Shown: positions 1 through 28,920 of the stretch, in pieces
Position numbering within the stretch: the first letter of the stretch is position 1
Layout: each line of letters begins with the position of its first letter
Source of the DNA: Halocaridina rubra
Taxonomy: Eukaryota > Arthropoda > Malacostraca > Decapoda > Atyidae
Length of the DNA: 64,000 nt
Reading direction: 5' to 3'
NCBI GenBank assembly: GCA_037179515.1
Contig: JAXCGZ010009475.1
Location: 102,501-166,500 of the forward strand
Translations under genes and position numbers: made by a program
Notes under the pieces: generated by a model
The model's database searches: none
What the model saw: only the letters and a program-made list of their open reading frames with translations
What the model was told of the DNA's origin: nothing

Positions 1-273
1 AGTTTCATATGAGGAATGTCGAGAACTGCTACTGAAGAACATAGAGATACCAGTCAGTGGTTTAGCAAAGAGCATGTTCTGTAGCATTAAAGTGCTGTCC
101 AAACATATGAGGAGAAATCTATGTTTGAGCGATAATGATGTATAACAGTCATATTTAAAAATTTTGTTATACAGAATCCACTTTCCCGTCGCTCAGCAAT
201 ATAGAACAGTATATTAATATACAGTACTTCGGTTTTCTACACTGCATCTTGTATTAGTAAGATATATCAACAG

Positions 274-362
274 TTAAAAACCAGATTGCCGAATACCTGG
301 AATCGTCCATTAAAGGCCATAACCTATTATCTGATCAACACATCGAGGACAAATATTTTTCT
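274..362 (+). CDS. Candidate upstream MOCOS exon
   Basis: A TCAACAG acceptor opens a frame reading KNQIAEYLESSIKGHNLLSD and onward to DKYFS. A weak GTCTGA donor would join it in phase 0 to the exon at 481. The position just before the RFRGN motif is where MOCOS proteins have a variable helical linker. The acceptor lacks a good pyrimidine tract and the donor is poor, so this is only a candidate. A further open frame runs from base 2 to about 140 but cannot be assigned. Confidence 0.35.
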
Positions 363-480
363 GTCTGATGAGTTATTTAGATATAAGAGCTACTTTTGTT
401 GTATATACTATTTTCTCATCAAGAAGTTTCCATTTCACTCTATTTTTTTACCGTTTTCGGTAATCGAGTTTTAATTGCAG

Positions 481-585
481 GAAGATTTAATAAAACGTTT
501 TCGTGGCAATATCATACTGGATGGAGGGAAACCCTATGATGAAGAATTTTGGTCATCTCTTACCATAAATGGAATTGTGTTTGAG
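481..585 (+). CDS. MOCOS: MOCOS penultimate coding exon (MOSC domain)
   Basis: A 105-nt exon, phase 0 to phase 0, between acceptor TTAATTGCAG and donor GTATAC. It encodes EDLIKRFRGNIILDGG and continues to NGIVFE, the conserved RFR block of MOSC domains. Confidence 0.85.
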
Positions 586-1420
586 GTATACTTCTTACTA
601 ATTTTTATCTTGAAATTTATCCTTTTTTGGACCATATTTTCTGTGCAGCAAAGAATGTTATATTTTCATGTATCTTGATTGCATCTAGAACATAGGCAAA
701 AGCTATTATTCTTGAGTAGTTTATTTGATCTATTCTGTGTAAACCTTACCACCTCGATTTATGATATATTTTCCCTGCATAGCATTCGAAATTGAAGACA
801 CTATTACTAAGATGTGTTCAGTAGTTGGTGTTAATGATATATCTAATCTGCATCAGGTAGATATGAAAAGAATAACTACTGTATAAAAAGTTAAATGGAT
901 CTGTCAATATAAATCAAGCTAGTAATAATAATAATAATAATAAACTTTATTTCCATTTTACAATGGGTATTCGTCAGCCAGGACAAGCCCCAACCCCCCA
1001 CTGTGATGTCCACCCACAGCAGTTCCTGCCAGTAAACAGCTTAAACTCTCGGTCTTGGACGGGGACCGATCTTTCGACCTCGTGAATGCGAAGCCAGCGC
1101 GTTACCACTGTACTAGCCAATGGTTATAAACGGTATATGCTTATGGTGAATATAAAGTCTTTTAAGTAAGATTCTGGCAGAAAGATCTTGTAAAAATACT
1201 GCACATATTCTGTAATTTATATCAGATTCAAGAGGGCTGCAGACGTTGCGAGATGATTTGTATTAACCCTGACACAAGCAAGAAATATAAGGAACCTATG
1301 TTAACACTTGCAATTGTTAGAGGTTCTTCTATGATGTTCGGAGTTCATGCAAAAGCCTCGATAGTAGGAAACACTTCACGAATCTGTCTCGAGGATCCTG
1401 TTGTGATGAAGACATTGTGA
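481..1420 (+). CDS. MOCOS: Molybdenum cofactor sulfurase, 3' part (two exons, 5' part outside window)
   Basis: MOCOS sulfurates the molybdenum cofactor and thereby activates xanthine dehydrogenase and aldehyde oxidase; the C-terminal MOSC domain binds the cofactor. Two exons, 481-585 and 1226-1420, join in phase 0 and encode the end of a MOSC domain. The first carries an RFRGNIILDGGKPYDEEFW block. The second carries GCRRCEMICINPDT, then KEPMLTLA and an RGSSMMFGVHA ending. The RC-x-MICI motif is typical of MOCOS; the related mARC proteins normally have RCILTTVDP there, so mARC is less likely. The N-terminal aminotransferase-like domain is outside the window. A SINE-B copy lies in the intron. 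Family assignment is confident; orthology is inferred. Confidence 0.85.
922..1119 (-). repeat. SINE-B, tRNA-derived, copy 1
   Basis: The reverse complement starts GGCTAGTACAGTGGTAACGC, an A-box-like tRNA head, followed by a B-box-like GATCGGTCCCCG and a unique body ending AATGGAAATAAAG. Its 3' tail is (ATT)n. It is nearly identical to the copy at 50774-50963. It lies in the last MOCOS intron, antisense to the gene. Confidence 0.8.
1226..1420 (+). CDS. MOCOS: MOCOS terminal coding exon
   Basis: Acceptor TTTATATCAG, then 64 codons and a TGA at 1418-1420. It contains the CRRCEMIC motif, including the conserved MOSC cysteine. It ends EDPVVMKTL, short of nothing obvious for the family. Confidence 0.85.
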   Translation: MQEGCRRCEMICINPDTSKKYKEPMLTLAIVRGSSMMFGVHAKASIVGNTSRICLEDPVVMKTL

Positions 1421-2335
<915 letters not shown>

Positions 2336-3324
2336 TTAATAATCCCATGAATTATGACTAAAGCAACACCATGATAATGTAATTGATCATTTTAGTTTGC
2401 GATGGAAGCTGAGGTCCACATACAAGTCAGCAGTAAGAGCTATCCATATTAAAGACAATGAAAGAAGAGTTAATGTTATGCTAACTTTACTAATAAACTT
2501 ATTCATTTCAGGAAGGAACAGAATCCTATATAAACCTTCTTTCATTCAACATACAGACTAGCAAGAAACCTGAATACTGTCAAGCATTCTGTAGCTTACA
2601 GTAACAATGATCAATTCATATAATCACATGTTCCTGTTAGATACAGCACAGGATTTCTTTCTCAACTACAAGTTGCCATTTACAAGTTTTCATGGACAGC
2701 AGAGCAGAATGACATATATAAAAAAAATTAAGTCTGTAATGGAGTCTTAGCATTTACACATTTATACAATACTTCAGACTGTCATTCGGCAAAGACTAGA
2801 AAGGTACAAAAACTTGCCGAAAATATTAAAACTGTACACTATCTACAGTTTCTACAACAATGAGGCTGGAATGTAAAAAAAAAAAAAGGGGGGGGACACG
2901 AATAAATTTTAAAATAATTACTTACAAACAAGAGTAAGTAAAACTTAGGTTTTTCAAGCTTTTGGAGGAATATATGTGGGGATTAATTTAGGAAAGTAAC
3001 AGTGACGGGTTTTATTTGTTATAAAAGTGTATGGCCAGAAAAAATGTTTCGACCCTCTTCATCTTGCAAATATAGACTATTGCATTGACTAATCAAGTCT
3101 TTATAATGAAATTACCTGTACAAGTAAATTTTCTGACACACTAAATCTTTATCTGTATTCTCCTCAAAGGGCATAGACAGAGTAAATGCATTAATGTAAT
3201 GGAAGAGGCTTAAAATTTTGATCATACATGACAGAACTGGAAGATGAAAATAATCTCTTCTGTGACACTGGACTGTGGAAAGCATAAAATATGCTGGCAT
3301 ATACGGAATATTCATTATATGAAC
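2336..3324. other. Intergenic, no gene recognised
   Basis: AT-rich sequence without a convincing exon. A short A-tract followed by G-tract lies at about 2876-2895. Confidence 0.5.
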
Positions 3325-3462
3325 ATATACAAACATCTGATCAAGTAATGTTTACGTATACAAACATCTCATCAATAATGTTTATACATAACAAATATCT
3401 GATCAAACAATGTTTACAGATACAAACATCTGATCAAAAAATGTTTACATATACAAACATCA
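3325..3462. repeat. Minisatellite, about 31-32 bp unit, 4.4 copies
   Basis: Imperfect units of the form ATACAAACATCTGATCAA followed by about two variable bases and AATGTTTAC. Copies differ by a few substitutions and 1-2 bp indels. Confidence 0.85.
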
Positions 3463-4361
3463 TAACTGTAATTTAAAGGGCATTTTGAAAGTGCTTAAAC
3501 AAGATCAGTCACTATACTGCATCATTGCACAGTAATGAATTGGTTGAAATCCACAGTCATAGAAAAAATGAGTTATTGATACATTACTGTATTAAAAATA
3601 GTTACAATTTTGTCTGACATTTCAGCTAGGGAGCTCCATCCATCCTCATTCCTCTCGCTCGCACGTTCTCCAGTCTATTTACATCGCATGATTTCTGTAA
3701 TACAAGTCTGTGAAAGGTAAAGCTAGCATCACAGAGTATATTAAACGCAACCTGCACAAGACCTAAAAATATAATTCATATATTTTCAGACAAAGTATAC
3801 AGTGCTTTATCTGAAAGTATGAGTTGATCATCATCTTGGAATTTTATTACCAAGAATTTGCATTCTTTCTTTCAGTTAATATCCAAGTCTTGTGACTTTT
3901 TCTTTAATATCATTAATATTTTAGGTTGCACTTTTCGTCCTGAATACAACAAAGCATTACAATAACATAATACTGTACATAAAGCTTAGCACATTTTGTT
4001 CACAGCTGAGCCACAAATATCGTAGTATAATTATAGGATTTGTTTTAATTCTTATCTTCACATGCAAAAAGTATTCATAAGCTTATGGCACCAAGGCAGT
4101 ACGTAGAGCTCTGAGTGAAAGATAAGCCTTTTCTGTTATATCTGATTGGTACAAGTCCCAAATTCACTCTTTACTGAACTTTGTACACTAAATAATTTAA
4201 TGAGGAATTCATATTTCCTTTATTATACTTTGAGGCTTGCATTTCACATCAGTACGTCGCAACACCATGAAAATTTTGTATACAATTGTCTAATGAATAG
4301 AGACATGTTTGACAATACAGCATTTTGCATATTAATTTTTAATATTGAAACTAAATATAGA
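3463..4361. other. Intergenic, no gene recognised
   Basis: AT-rich sequence. Nothing identifiable on either strand. Confidence 0.5.
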
Positions 4362-4537
4362 GTATGATCATCGTCAGATAAGATAAAATGAAACCGTTTC
4401 ATTTCAAGTTTCATGTAAGTCTTATATAGTTTGCAAAGATTCTCAAAGGGTATGATCATCGTCAGATAAGATAAAATGAAACTGTTTCATTTCCAGTTCC
4501 ATGTAATTCTTATATAGTTTGCAAAGATTCTCAAAGG
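4362..4537. repeat. Tandem duplication, 88-bp unit
   Basis: Unit 1 (4362-4449) and unit 2 (4450-4537) both begin GTATGATCATCGTCAGATAA and end GCAAAGATTCTCAAAG. They differ at only a few positions. Confidence 0.9.
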
Positions 4538-4599
4538 CTATTCCAAAAGAAATACCTCCAGACTCAAAGGTACATATTTTATACACACACACACATATA

Positions 4600-4729
<130 letters not shown>

Positions 4730-4806
4730 CACTACAACTTTCACTTGATATATGCTACACGGAAACACATACACACACCAATGCACTCATGCACGCACAC
4801 ACACAC

Positions 4807-4814
<8 letters not shown>

Positions 4815-4893
<79 letters not shown>
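4815..4893. repeat. (TA)n microsatellite after (CA)n
   Basis: A compound tract: an ACACAC run at about 4795-4807 passes into pure TA repeats. Confidence 0.95.
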
Positions 4894-4896
<3 letters not shown>

Positions 4897-5804
4897 TATA
4901 TGTAAATTTACACCACACTGCGATACAGACAAGCTAAGATTAGGAAGTATTTACTATACTACTAACAGCTTTATCTTTAACACTCATTTAAAGCAAAATA
5001 TACTGAAATTTGCTTAGAAAGTATAAAAATACCTGCAATACTGAGCTTTTATGAGTAGAACACTGATGTACCATACAGTACCTAACATCAGTATTTTTTA
5101 TAGAGGAAATTTACAAAAACTAAAATGAGAGAACAAGAATAATTCCTTTCTGTCCAACTGCTGCATGTTATGATCCTTCAGCTTACACAGACCTCATACT
5201 TTAATTGTATTTTCTTACTTTTAGACAAACCTGTTTTCGAATTCCGTACACTGGTACGTACTAAAACTCCTCATCATAATAAAAGTACATAATAAGAGGG
5301 AAAACCTAACAGGTGGTATTTGAAATACCACAGGAAAGGCATCAAACACCAAAAATATTACATGCAGGAAAGATTTCAAGAACAAACTTGAAACAGAGTA
5401 GAATGGGAACTATCATATCTCAATCCACCAACCCTTATACAAAAACACTTTCCTTATAACCGGGTCTATGCATACTAATAGATTTTACTTAATACTCTAC
5501 CAATTACTTTCAATGCCTGAAATCAGTTTTAATAATGTTGGCATTCATCCTATCTTCTTGGTGCTTAGATATTTTATTTATCAATGTGTACGAGGTAACA
5601 GGTACTTTTATATAAATATAAGAAATAAGTTAAACTTTGTGCAGTATATCTAAATCTTATACATAACTTGTTTACTCATTACAATTTATTCACTATTAAT
5701 GAAAAAATTAAAGACCATCATTCCTTTTATTATTTTACCGCTTCTAGATGCAATCCCGACATACATCCAAGGGAATTCTATTTAGTACTTAGAAGCATGT
5801 ACCC
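4894..5804. other. Intergenic, no gene recognised
   Basis: AT-rich sequence with no convincing exon or repeat family. Confidence 0.5.
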
Positions 5805-7109
<1,305 letters not shown>

Positions 7110-7126
7110 ACTTCTCCCGCCAAGGG

Positions 7127-7351
7127 TCACCACCACAGCAGAAAAATCATCTCCAAATTGCCATCCCTATCATCTCCTTCCGTCACGCTACACAAACTCA
7201 TGTCCTCCCTCACCACTTCCATACACCTCCTATTTGTCCTACCTCTTCCCCTCCTACTTGACAGCTTTATTCTAAGCAGCCTTTTTCCAACAAACCCCTC
7301 ATCTCCCCTCAGCACATGTCCACACCATCTCAGTTTTGCCTCTCTCCCCAA
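7127..7351 (-). pseudogene. Non-LTR retrotransposon RT C-terminal fragment
   Basis: The minus strand encodes KLRWCGHVLRGDEGFVGKRL, then a basic RRGRGRTNRRCMEVVREDM stretch. This is the familiar tail downstream of reverse transcriptase in RTE/CR1-type LINEs (RW-GHV-R-D, GR-RGRP--RW--VV--D). Only about 70 codons survive and no catalytic RT motif is present, so it is a dead 5'-truncated copy. The frame is open here, and related more decayed pieces occur at 47190-47450 and 50210-50520. Confidence 0.75.
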
Positions 7352-7359
7352 ATGCTAAA

Positions 7360-7600
7360 GATAACTCCATCACACTCATGTAAATTATGAGAGTACGGCT
7401 ACAAACATATGTTCGAATGTATATACATATGATTTGTACATCTCTCTTCAGCTCATAGCCCAGGCATGTTTGAGCAAAGTATTCACCTCGGGATCTTGAA
7501 AACATATCTGTGCATAAGTAATAAAATGGTTAAAACTTTGTTTTTCTTAACCTGGTACATGTACTGAACAGTAGCGTGATTAACAGAACTTCAAGTTTTA
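7360..7600. other. Intergenic, nothing identified
   Basis: AT-rich sequence between a LINE fragment and a SINE. Confidence 0.4.
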
Positions 7601-7604
7601 GTAT

Positions 7605-7735
7605 TAGTCCCCATTCAAATGGGAGTGAACACAAACAGGTTGAAGCTGGGAAATTAAAGTTGGATGGCCTTTTGTAATGCCAATCAGTGGAATCGAACAT
7701 GGGTTCATCACTTCCAGAGTTGAGTGCTCAAACTT
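7605..7735 (-). repeat. SINE-A copy, degenerate
   Basis: On the minus strand the order is a tRNA-like head (GAGCACTCAACTCTGGAAGT), a CCAT-CAACTTTAATT body, and a tail CATTTGAATGGGGAC. Confidence 0.65.
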
Positions 7736-8500
7736 TAGTATATAATCCATGGAAGATCTAAAAGTCGGTACTAAAATAGTTACTAATTTAATACTTGTAA
7801 TGTTTACTATTAACCCAAAACCTGGTGAATATTTATCAATAACTTGGTCACTGGAAGTTGAGGTTATACACACCAAAGTAGAGAGGAATGGTTCAGATAA
7901 GTAACTCACTTATTCCACAATATTTCAGCATAAAAGTTTAAAAAAGCATACTGCTGATTCACTTTGAAAATATGAAATTTGTTAGTACAATGTTATTATC
8001 AATCTACAATAATATTTTGGCAGAAACCAGCTTCCATTCCTTAATCGCTTTTGCAAAACCATTTACCTCAAAATATGTAACCAACCTCTACAAGCTTTAC
8101 CTCAATGATGAGACATTCTGATGAGATAAATATATAAAAGAAAAACAGACTTCTTTGGTGAGTCCACCAAATTTGAATGGAGAAGAATTGTGACATAAAA
8201 CAGTGCATTACTGTCTCTGGTATATAAATAATAAATGCTCATGGAAAAATGTTGTTTAATTAATGTTATGGAATGAGTAAAAAACAAAATGTTGGGATAT
8301 ACTATGACAAAATCTTTTTTCTCTCTTTTATACTCTGCTTATGAAGCACCTACCAGGCTGCTTATCCAAGGAAATAAAATCATGTAAAGAATAATATTAC
8401 AAAAAGTATTTTCAGGACATCACACACCAATTTTCTTATAAATAAGCTATGTGTTATCATAACTGGACATCGGTTTGGAACTAAATTCATAAAAATTTAG
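7736..8500. other. Intergenic, no gene recognised
   Basis: AT-rich sequence without a supported feature. Confidence 0.4.
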
Positions 8501-8855
8501 AAAATGCTTTGCAACAGGACAGTGGTTAGAGCAATCGACTCAATTAGTGGCAGACCCATGATCGAGCTCACAACGAGGTGCTATGGAAGGGCACTGAGCC
8601 TTAGTTTCACAGCTCCAACTGGTATATGTCTACCCTATTTGAATGGGACTTATCTATTTTTTTTGTTTTTTTTGTCACCATTAGTCCATTTGGGGTTGAC
8701 CACACAATGACACAAAAAATAAGATTATTTACCTTTTCTATTGCCCAGCCATGGGCTCAAATACAGGTCTGTCAATTCCTGAGTCGAGCATTCTACCATT
8801 ATGCTATGGCGGTCCCCCAAATAGGGATTAATAGTGACACAATATGACAAACAAG
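8501..8855. repeat. Rearranged SINE-A cluster
   Basis: A plus-strand copy (GGACAGTGGTTAGAGCAATC head, body to about 8725) is followed by a minus-strand head fragment at about 8745-8815. A plus-strand tail (GGGATTAATAGTGACACA) follows at about 8820-8850. The pattern is of nested or broken insertions. Confidence 0.6.
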
Positions 8856-8982
8856 AACACATTGATAGGATATCATGGACATATTCATTTCTTGTAAAGA
8901 CATTAATAATGGAGATTACATCTGTGTCCGTGAGATCATAGAATATTTTGCTCAGAAATAATTTAAGTGTAGCATGGTGGCG

Positions 8983-9148
8983 GCTGCTGTAGCTCAGTGG
9001 AGCTCAGTAGTATAGTGTGGGAGTCGGGAAGCAACTAACGTGGGTATAATCTTGCTATGGGGCATCAGGAAGGGCATCCAGCCTTAATACCCCAGATCCA
9101 ATAAGTTTGTGTCTTTCATTCAAAGGAAAACTAAATGTGACACACTAA
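8983..9148 (+). repeat. SINE-A copy
   Basis: GGCTGCTGTAGCTCAGTGG head with a partly duplicated GAGCTCAGT, followed by the AGGAAGGGCATCCAGCCTTA core and a GTGACACA tail. Confidence 0.75.
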
Positions 9149-9685
9149 AAGGAGCATACTGTTTCAATGGGGTAGCATCCTGTCCAGAAATATAAATATT
9201 GTTCTGAGTTATTACAGATTGCAGGAAGACTATGGTACCAAATACTGGTAAATGCTTAATTGCTGTAAAAATTAAACATGCTAATTCACTAAGGTTTATA
9301 GAAATCATTACAGATAAATACAAAATTAAGTGATCTACTGTTGTCTCAGGGTATCAGAAAGGTAGTCATTGGTAATCAATATTATGAGCACAGTTCCTGA
9401 AAACAGAAGCACCTAGGAGAGGAGGGGTTGTGTTAACTCTCTAACGGGTAGTCCTTACATAAAATTTCATGGCCATATGCCAAAAGATTCTGAGGCTATG
9501 GCACAGAGACAAAAAACGAGACACTTCATAACAATAAGTCAGAGAACAAAGGTAGTTGCAAATCTTCAATTTGACATCCGTTTCTATTTGCACATAACTA
9601 CTAAATGAGCACAGTCTGATATCACAATGATCATAGTTTCCAATATGAAGACAATGAGAAAACAATAACACTCAGGAATATTCAA
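9149..9685. other. Intergenic, no gene recognised
   Basis: Unassigned AT-rich sequence. Confidence 0.4.
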
Positions 9686-9855
9686 AGGGACCGCAGTAGC
9701 TAAGCAGTAGTGCAAGCTAGTCGAGAAGTAACAAATGTGGGTTCGATTCCACAGAGAAATATTTGGAAGGGCATCCAGCCTTAATCCCCCTTCACCAATA
9801 TGTCTGTCCCCTCTCCCACGAAAATGGGGAATACTTGTGACACATAACACGGTGC
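9686..9855 (+). repeat. SINE-A copy with good B box
   Basis: CCGCAGTAGCTAAGCAG A-box region and a near-perfect Pol III B box GGTTCGATTCC at about 9752, then GAAGGGCATCCAGCCTTAAT and a GTGACACATAACACGG tail. One of the clearest indications that the family is tRNA-derived. Confidence 0.8.
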
Positions 9856-9998
9856 ATATATAGTAGTGAAATATTCAAATTAACCTCTAAGTATTATTCT
9901 TCCCCAAGGCAAAATTAGGATTGCAGATAGAAAAATAAATAAGAGGATTTCTTATTACTCCTTATATGCACATAAAAGCCATTCATACAATATTCCTG

Positions 9999-10043
9999 TT
10001 TATTAGAACAGGTCACATTAGTTAGTTGCATTATATCTTTATT
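9999..10043 (-). terminator. Possible RNF19 polyadenylation signals
   Basis: Two minus-strand AATAAA hexamers (plus-strand TTTATT at 9999-10004 and 10038-10043) lie about 660-700 nt beyond the RNF19 stop. In AT-rich DNA this is weak support. Confidence 0.3.
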
Positions 10044-10704
10044 AACTGGATTTCAGAAGATAAAAAAAAAAAAAAAGTGAAAGGTAATGCTCAACAAATA
10101 CATACAAGAAATGCTTAAAGGATTTTCCATTAATGAATATGAACAGATGGTTTCCAAAATTTGTTCCATATATGAAATGAGTCACATTTTGAATAGGGTT
10201 AGCATTCATATTTCAGTCATGCATGGAAGTATATCTTTCTTTTCAATTGTAACAATGCTTCAAAAGAACTTAATTATATATCAGTATCATATTGTTATTC
10301 AACAAAACAAAGCAATACCGTCAAGGTTTCTTTTGAGTTATACTGTATGTATTCATCAAGGTAACAACATAATATACAATAGAATGATAGATAATAAACT
10401 GACAATATACCATGATATTTCGTATTAAGATACGAGCATCATGCCCTCAAACATTATATGCAGTCACTTACACCACATTTCACATTAAAACAAAGTCTAA
10501 AGTGTTCGTGGTATTTCCACAAAATGAAAACTAGCGTCTTTGAGTTTTCCAAAATACAGAACTTAATAACTTCTCAATATAATCTACTTTGTGCTTAGTT
10601 TTACAAGTAAAGCTTTTCCCATTAGGGATATCACACTTAGAAAGTTGTCTGACTCATATTCACAAACTGAAGAAAAAAAAGGTACTTTATATTATATCAC
10701 AGAC
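10044..10704 (-). other. RNF19 3' UTR, probable
   Basis: AT-rich sequence immediately downstream of the RNF19 stop, with no coding signal on the minus strand. An open frame on the plus strand (10087-10425) has no recognisable domain and no codon-like composition. Confidence 0.4.
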
Positions 10705-22367
<11,663 letters not shown>

Positions 22368-24015
22368 TTTTTATTTAAACACTCCACCAAATCCTAGGGA
22401 AAATATAAACTTATGACAAAACTTGTCACATTTGAAATACATGACAAATGACTGCTTACTGGGTATAAATCGCATGTTTTCTATTAGGTCGTCTATAACA
22501 CAATGAAAAATTAGAGTACAAGATTGTCAAATAAAAAAAAAATTATATAATTCCAATAATCAAGTATAGGTACAAATGCAATGGCATATGTGAGTTCTAC
22601 TTCAGTGTAATAATGAAGTATGAATCTCAACTCCTTATACAGTCAGGTCATACTACAAATGTTATTATTAATATTAATCCAATAACACCCTTTGATTTTA
22701 GAACTAAATATGCCACTTATATAATATTCAACTGATAGGATAAGTTTATCACAGTCTGCTGATCTCTTCCTATAATTTGTACTCAAGATAAGCTTACAAA
22801 GTTCAGTTTTACTACTCATTGACAGCTAAATCCTACAAGGCAGTGATAAATAAATGATTGTTAATAAATATAATAGCATTAATAATCAATATGTATAACA
22901 GTTCCGTCATTCTGAAATCAGTGGTAATCAAACTTGAGGCTCACAAAAGCCTTGAAAGATTATAACGATAACTGGGACAAAATAAACTTACATGAGAGAT
23001 ACATAAATAGTAAAATGCAAAGTAACACATGAAGCAATCTCAATACAAATGAGTCGATTACATTATCGAGAGTGCGATGCAAGTGATATACGGGCTTGTA
23101 AAATTCACCACTGGTTAAGACAATTAGTGCTCAATTCAAGATAGAAAATAGACAGATATGAACATAATATTGGTCACCTCCACTGTTATATCTCGAATTA
23201 AATATGGGAAGAAACAACAAATTTATCAAACAGCAAGGTAATTCAAACAACGCAAATAATACCTCAGTATTTACAGCGTAGCGTCTATAAAGAAGTCGAG
23301 CCAAGGAATGAGAAGACCTTTTTCACATTTGAGCTACGATGACTAAAATCAGGTTAAAGTCCTTATCTGGAGAATCGATAGCAGTGCACCACTGCAGTAA
23401 ACACTGATAAAGTTATTGTTATTTAGAAAACTATCTGATAACCGTGGATTAGGTAGGTTATCGGACAAAAGGCCTAAAGCAAAAAGTGCTACTTCTTACA
23501 TGAGTTATGAATATGTCTCGATTTTGTGAGGATGATATCAGCTCAACGAGCTTCTGTTGATAAAAAGGATGTGCGCATAAGTCAGTTTTGTCCAAAAAGT
23601 CTGAACTGAAGTTCCAGATAGCGTAAGATACAATACCTCTACGAAAAATTGGTTATAAAAATGATGGGGTTTTGCAAGCTCTTCCGTAAATAATACTATT
23701 AAACAAAAACATATACAGGTGTATTTACAAAATGTACACAAAACTTACACTACCAATAAATACATAAATATCAAGAAGTTATCAGCGTGATTAAGAATGC
23801 TGACTTAATTACTACATGATAAAAGAAAACAAGTATTTAATTAAGTATTCCTCTCGGGAATAACCTCAGGATATATGATGAATACTAATAAATGACAAAT
23901 TAAGGCATATACTGTACATATAATATCAATGACTTATTTGAAGGCCATTATGCCAACGATAAGGATCTTCAATAAGTACAAAAACCATAATAAAAGAAGC
24001 AAAATGAAACTAATC
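22368..24015. other. RNF19 upstream region
   Basis: Probably holds the 5' UTR exon(s) and promoter of RNF19, but no TATA box, CpG-rich block or exon can be fixed. AT-rich with scattered CpGs at about 23040-23400. Confidence 0.35.
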
Positions 24016-24185
24016 ACTCGAAGGAAGTCGCACAGAGGTTAAAGCGCTCGGCTCAGGAAGCGATTACCGGCGTTCGATCTCGCCTAGGGGCACTAGGGGA
24101 GGCATCCAGCCTTAAAGTCCCAGTTCCAATACGTCACTGTTCATCCCCATTCCAATGGGGATGAATCGTGACATATAAAATAACA
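24016..24185 (+). repeat. SINE-A copy, well preserved
   Basis: AAGTCGCACAGAGGTTAAAG head, GCGTTCGATCTCGCC B box, GGGGAGGCATCCAGCCTTAA, then CCCCATTCCAATGGGGATGA and GTGACATATAAAATAACA tail. Confidence 0.8.
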
Positions 24186-24324
24186 AAGAAAAAAAGATCA
24201 CCATATCCATTTCATTAAAAAAAGCAAATACTACATTAAGAGAATACTTGTACATCCATTAAATAATATAAATGCCCTACAGAAACAAAGGTAAGAAGGA
24301 AGAAAAGGTTCAACCTGCAAGATT

Positions 24325-24770
<446 letters not shown>

Positions 24771-24852
<82 letters not shown>
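24771..24852. repeat. (TA)n between two inverted MITE-1 copies
   Basis: About 41 TA units that join the right end of one MITE-1 copy to the end of a second copy in opposite orientation. Confidence 0.97.
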
Positions 24853-24854
<2 letters not shown>

Positions 24855-25176
24855 TCCCCAACTTACATACGCGTTAGGTTCCAGAAGTCTGTTCGTAATT
24901 AGAATTGTTCATAAGTTGGGCTTAGGTAAAAAAGAAGTATTGAACAGTACATAAAGAAGCAGTACAGTGCAGAGTTTATTTTAAAAACACTTAACTACTA
25001 CATGAAACATAAAGCATACAGTATTAATGAATTTTAATACAGTAATAATAATGTAATAATACTCTATAATACAGTAATACAGTACATGGATTAATGCATG
25101 GGAATATAATGGGTAGGTTTTTGTTTGTATCTGTGAATGTTTTTAACTCGATTGTTCGTAAGTGGGGTAGCTTTAG
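24853..25176. mobile_element. MITE-1 copy 3 (opposite orientation to copy 2)
   Basis: ACTCCCCAACTTACATACGC start, GTTCGTAAGTGGGGTAGC then TTTAG-TA end. Same orientation as copy 1. Confidence 0.75.
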
Positions 25177-25401
25177 TATAAAGCTTATATATCTAAACCA
25201 GTAATAAAACCAGATTTGCTAGTTTAACAATCCCATTTCAGTTACTTCGAATTTAGCAATTATATCAATTATCTCAGTTTTCGTACTCAGTATTACAAAT
25301 GTTTAATAAAGAATCATATTCTATTAGCTCTTTTTATTGGTAAACACGAAAAACTACACAGAAATAGTACTATTGTACTACCAATAATTTACATAATTTC
25401 C
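25177..25401. other. Intergenic, nothing identified
   Basis: AT-rich sequence. Confidence 0.4.
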
Positions 25402-25483
25402 CCGATTCTGAATGTTTTGTTTTTGGATGTTCACCCTTGAGGGTGAGCGGGCCTTCCACTTGTGGCCCGCAGCCGATTCTGAA
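25402..25483 (-). repeat. Short hairpin-rich insertion flanked by 11-bp direct repeats
   Basis: CCGATTCTGAA occurs at 25402-25412 and 25473-25483. Between them are 60 bp with two adjacent perfect hairpins: TCACCC/GGGTGA (25431-25446) and GCGGGCC/GGCCCGC with a 10-nt loop (25447-25470). The remaining bases are T-rich, which on the minus strand is an A-rich 3' tail. It looks like a small retrotransposed structured RNA; identity unknown. Confidence 0.55.
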
Positions 25484-28800
<3,317 letters not shown>

Positions 28801-28892
28801 ATATACGCTGCCTATATACGTATCTTATCTTCTAAACAGATAAAACACCTTTGTACAAAAGATTTATATATCTTGGCCACGAATATTTATTA

Positions 28893-28920
28893 TTACGTCA
28901 CTATACGTAAATTGACGTCA
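28893..28920. promoter_or_regulatory. CRE-like motifs
   Basis: A full palindromic TGACGTCA at 28913-28920 and a half site TTACGTCA at 28893-28900, separated by TACGTA. This is the CREB/ATF consensus. It lies about 2.6 kb upstream of the first USP19 exon seen; its use is unproven. Confidence 0.35.

Noticed and set aside
3325..3462. CRISPR-like regular spacing of repeats
   Set aside because: Repeats are contiguous and imperfect with no unique spacers, in a eukaryotic context; it is a minisatellite.
8983..9070. tRNA-like sequences with A and B boxes
   Set aside because: They are SINE heads attached to a repeated body. None forms a complete cloverleaf with an acceptor stem.
10087..10428. Plus-strand 113-codon open frame opposite the RNF19 3' UTR
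   Set aside because: Composition is AT-driven (Ile, Asn, Ser), with no domain and on the antisense side of a likely UTR.
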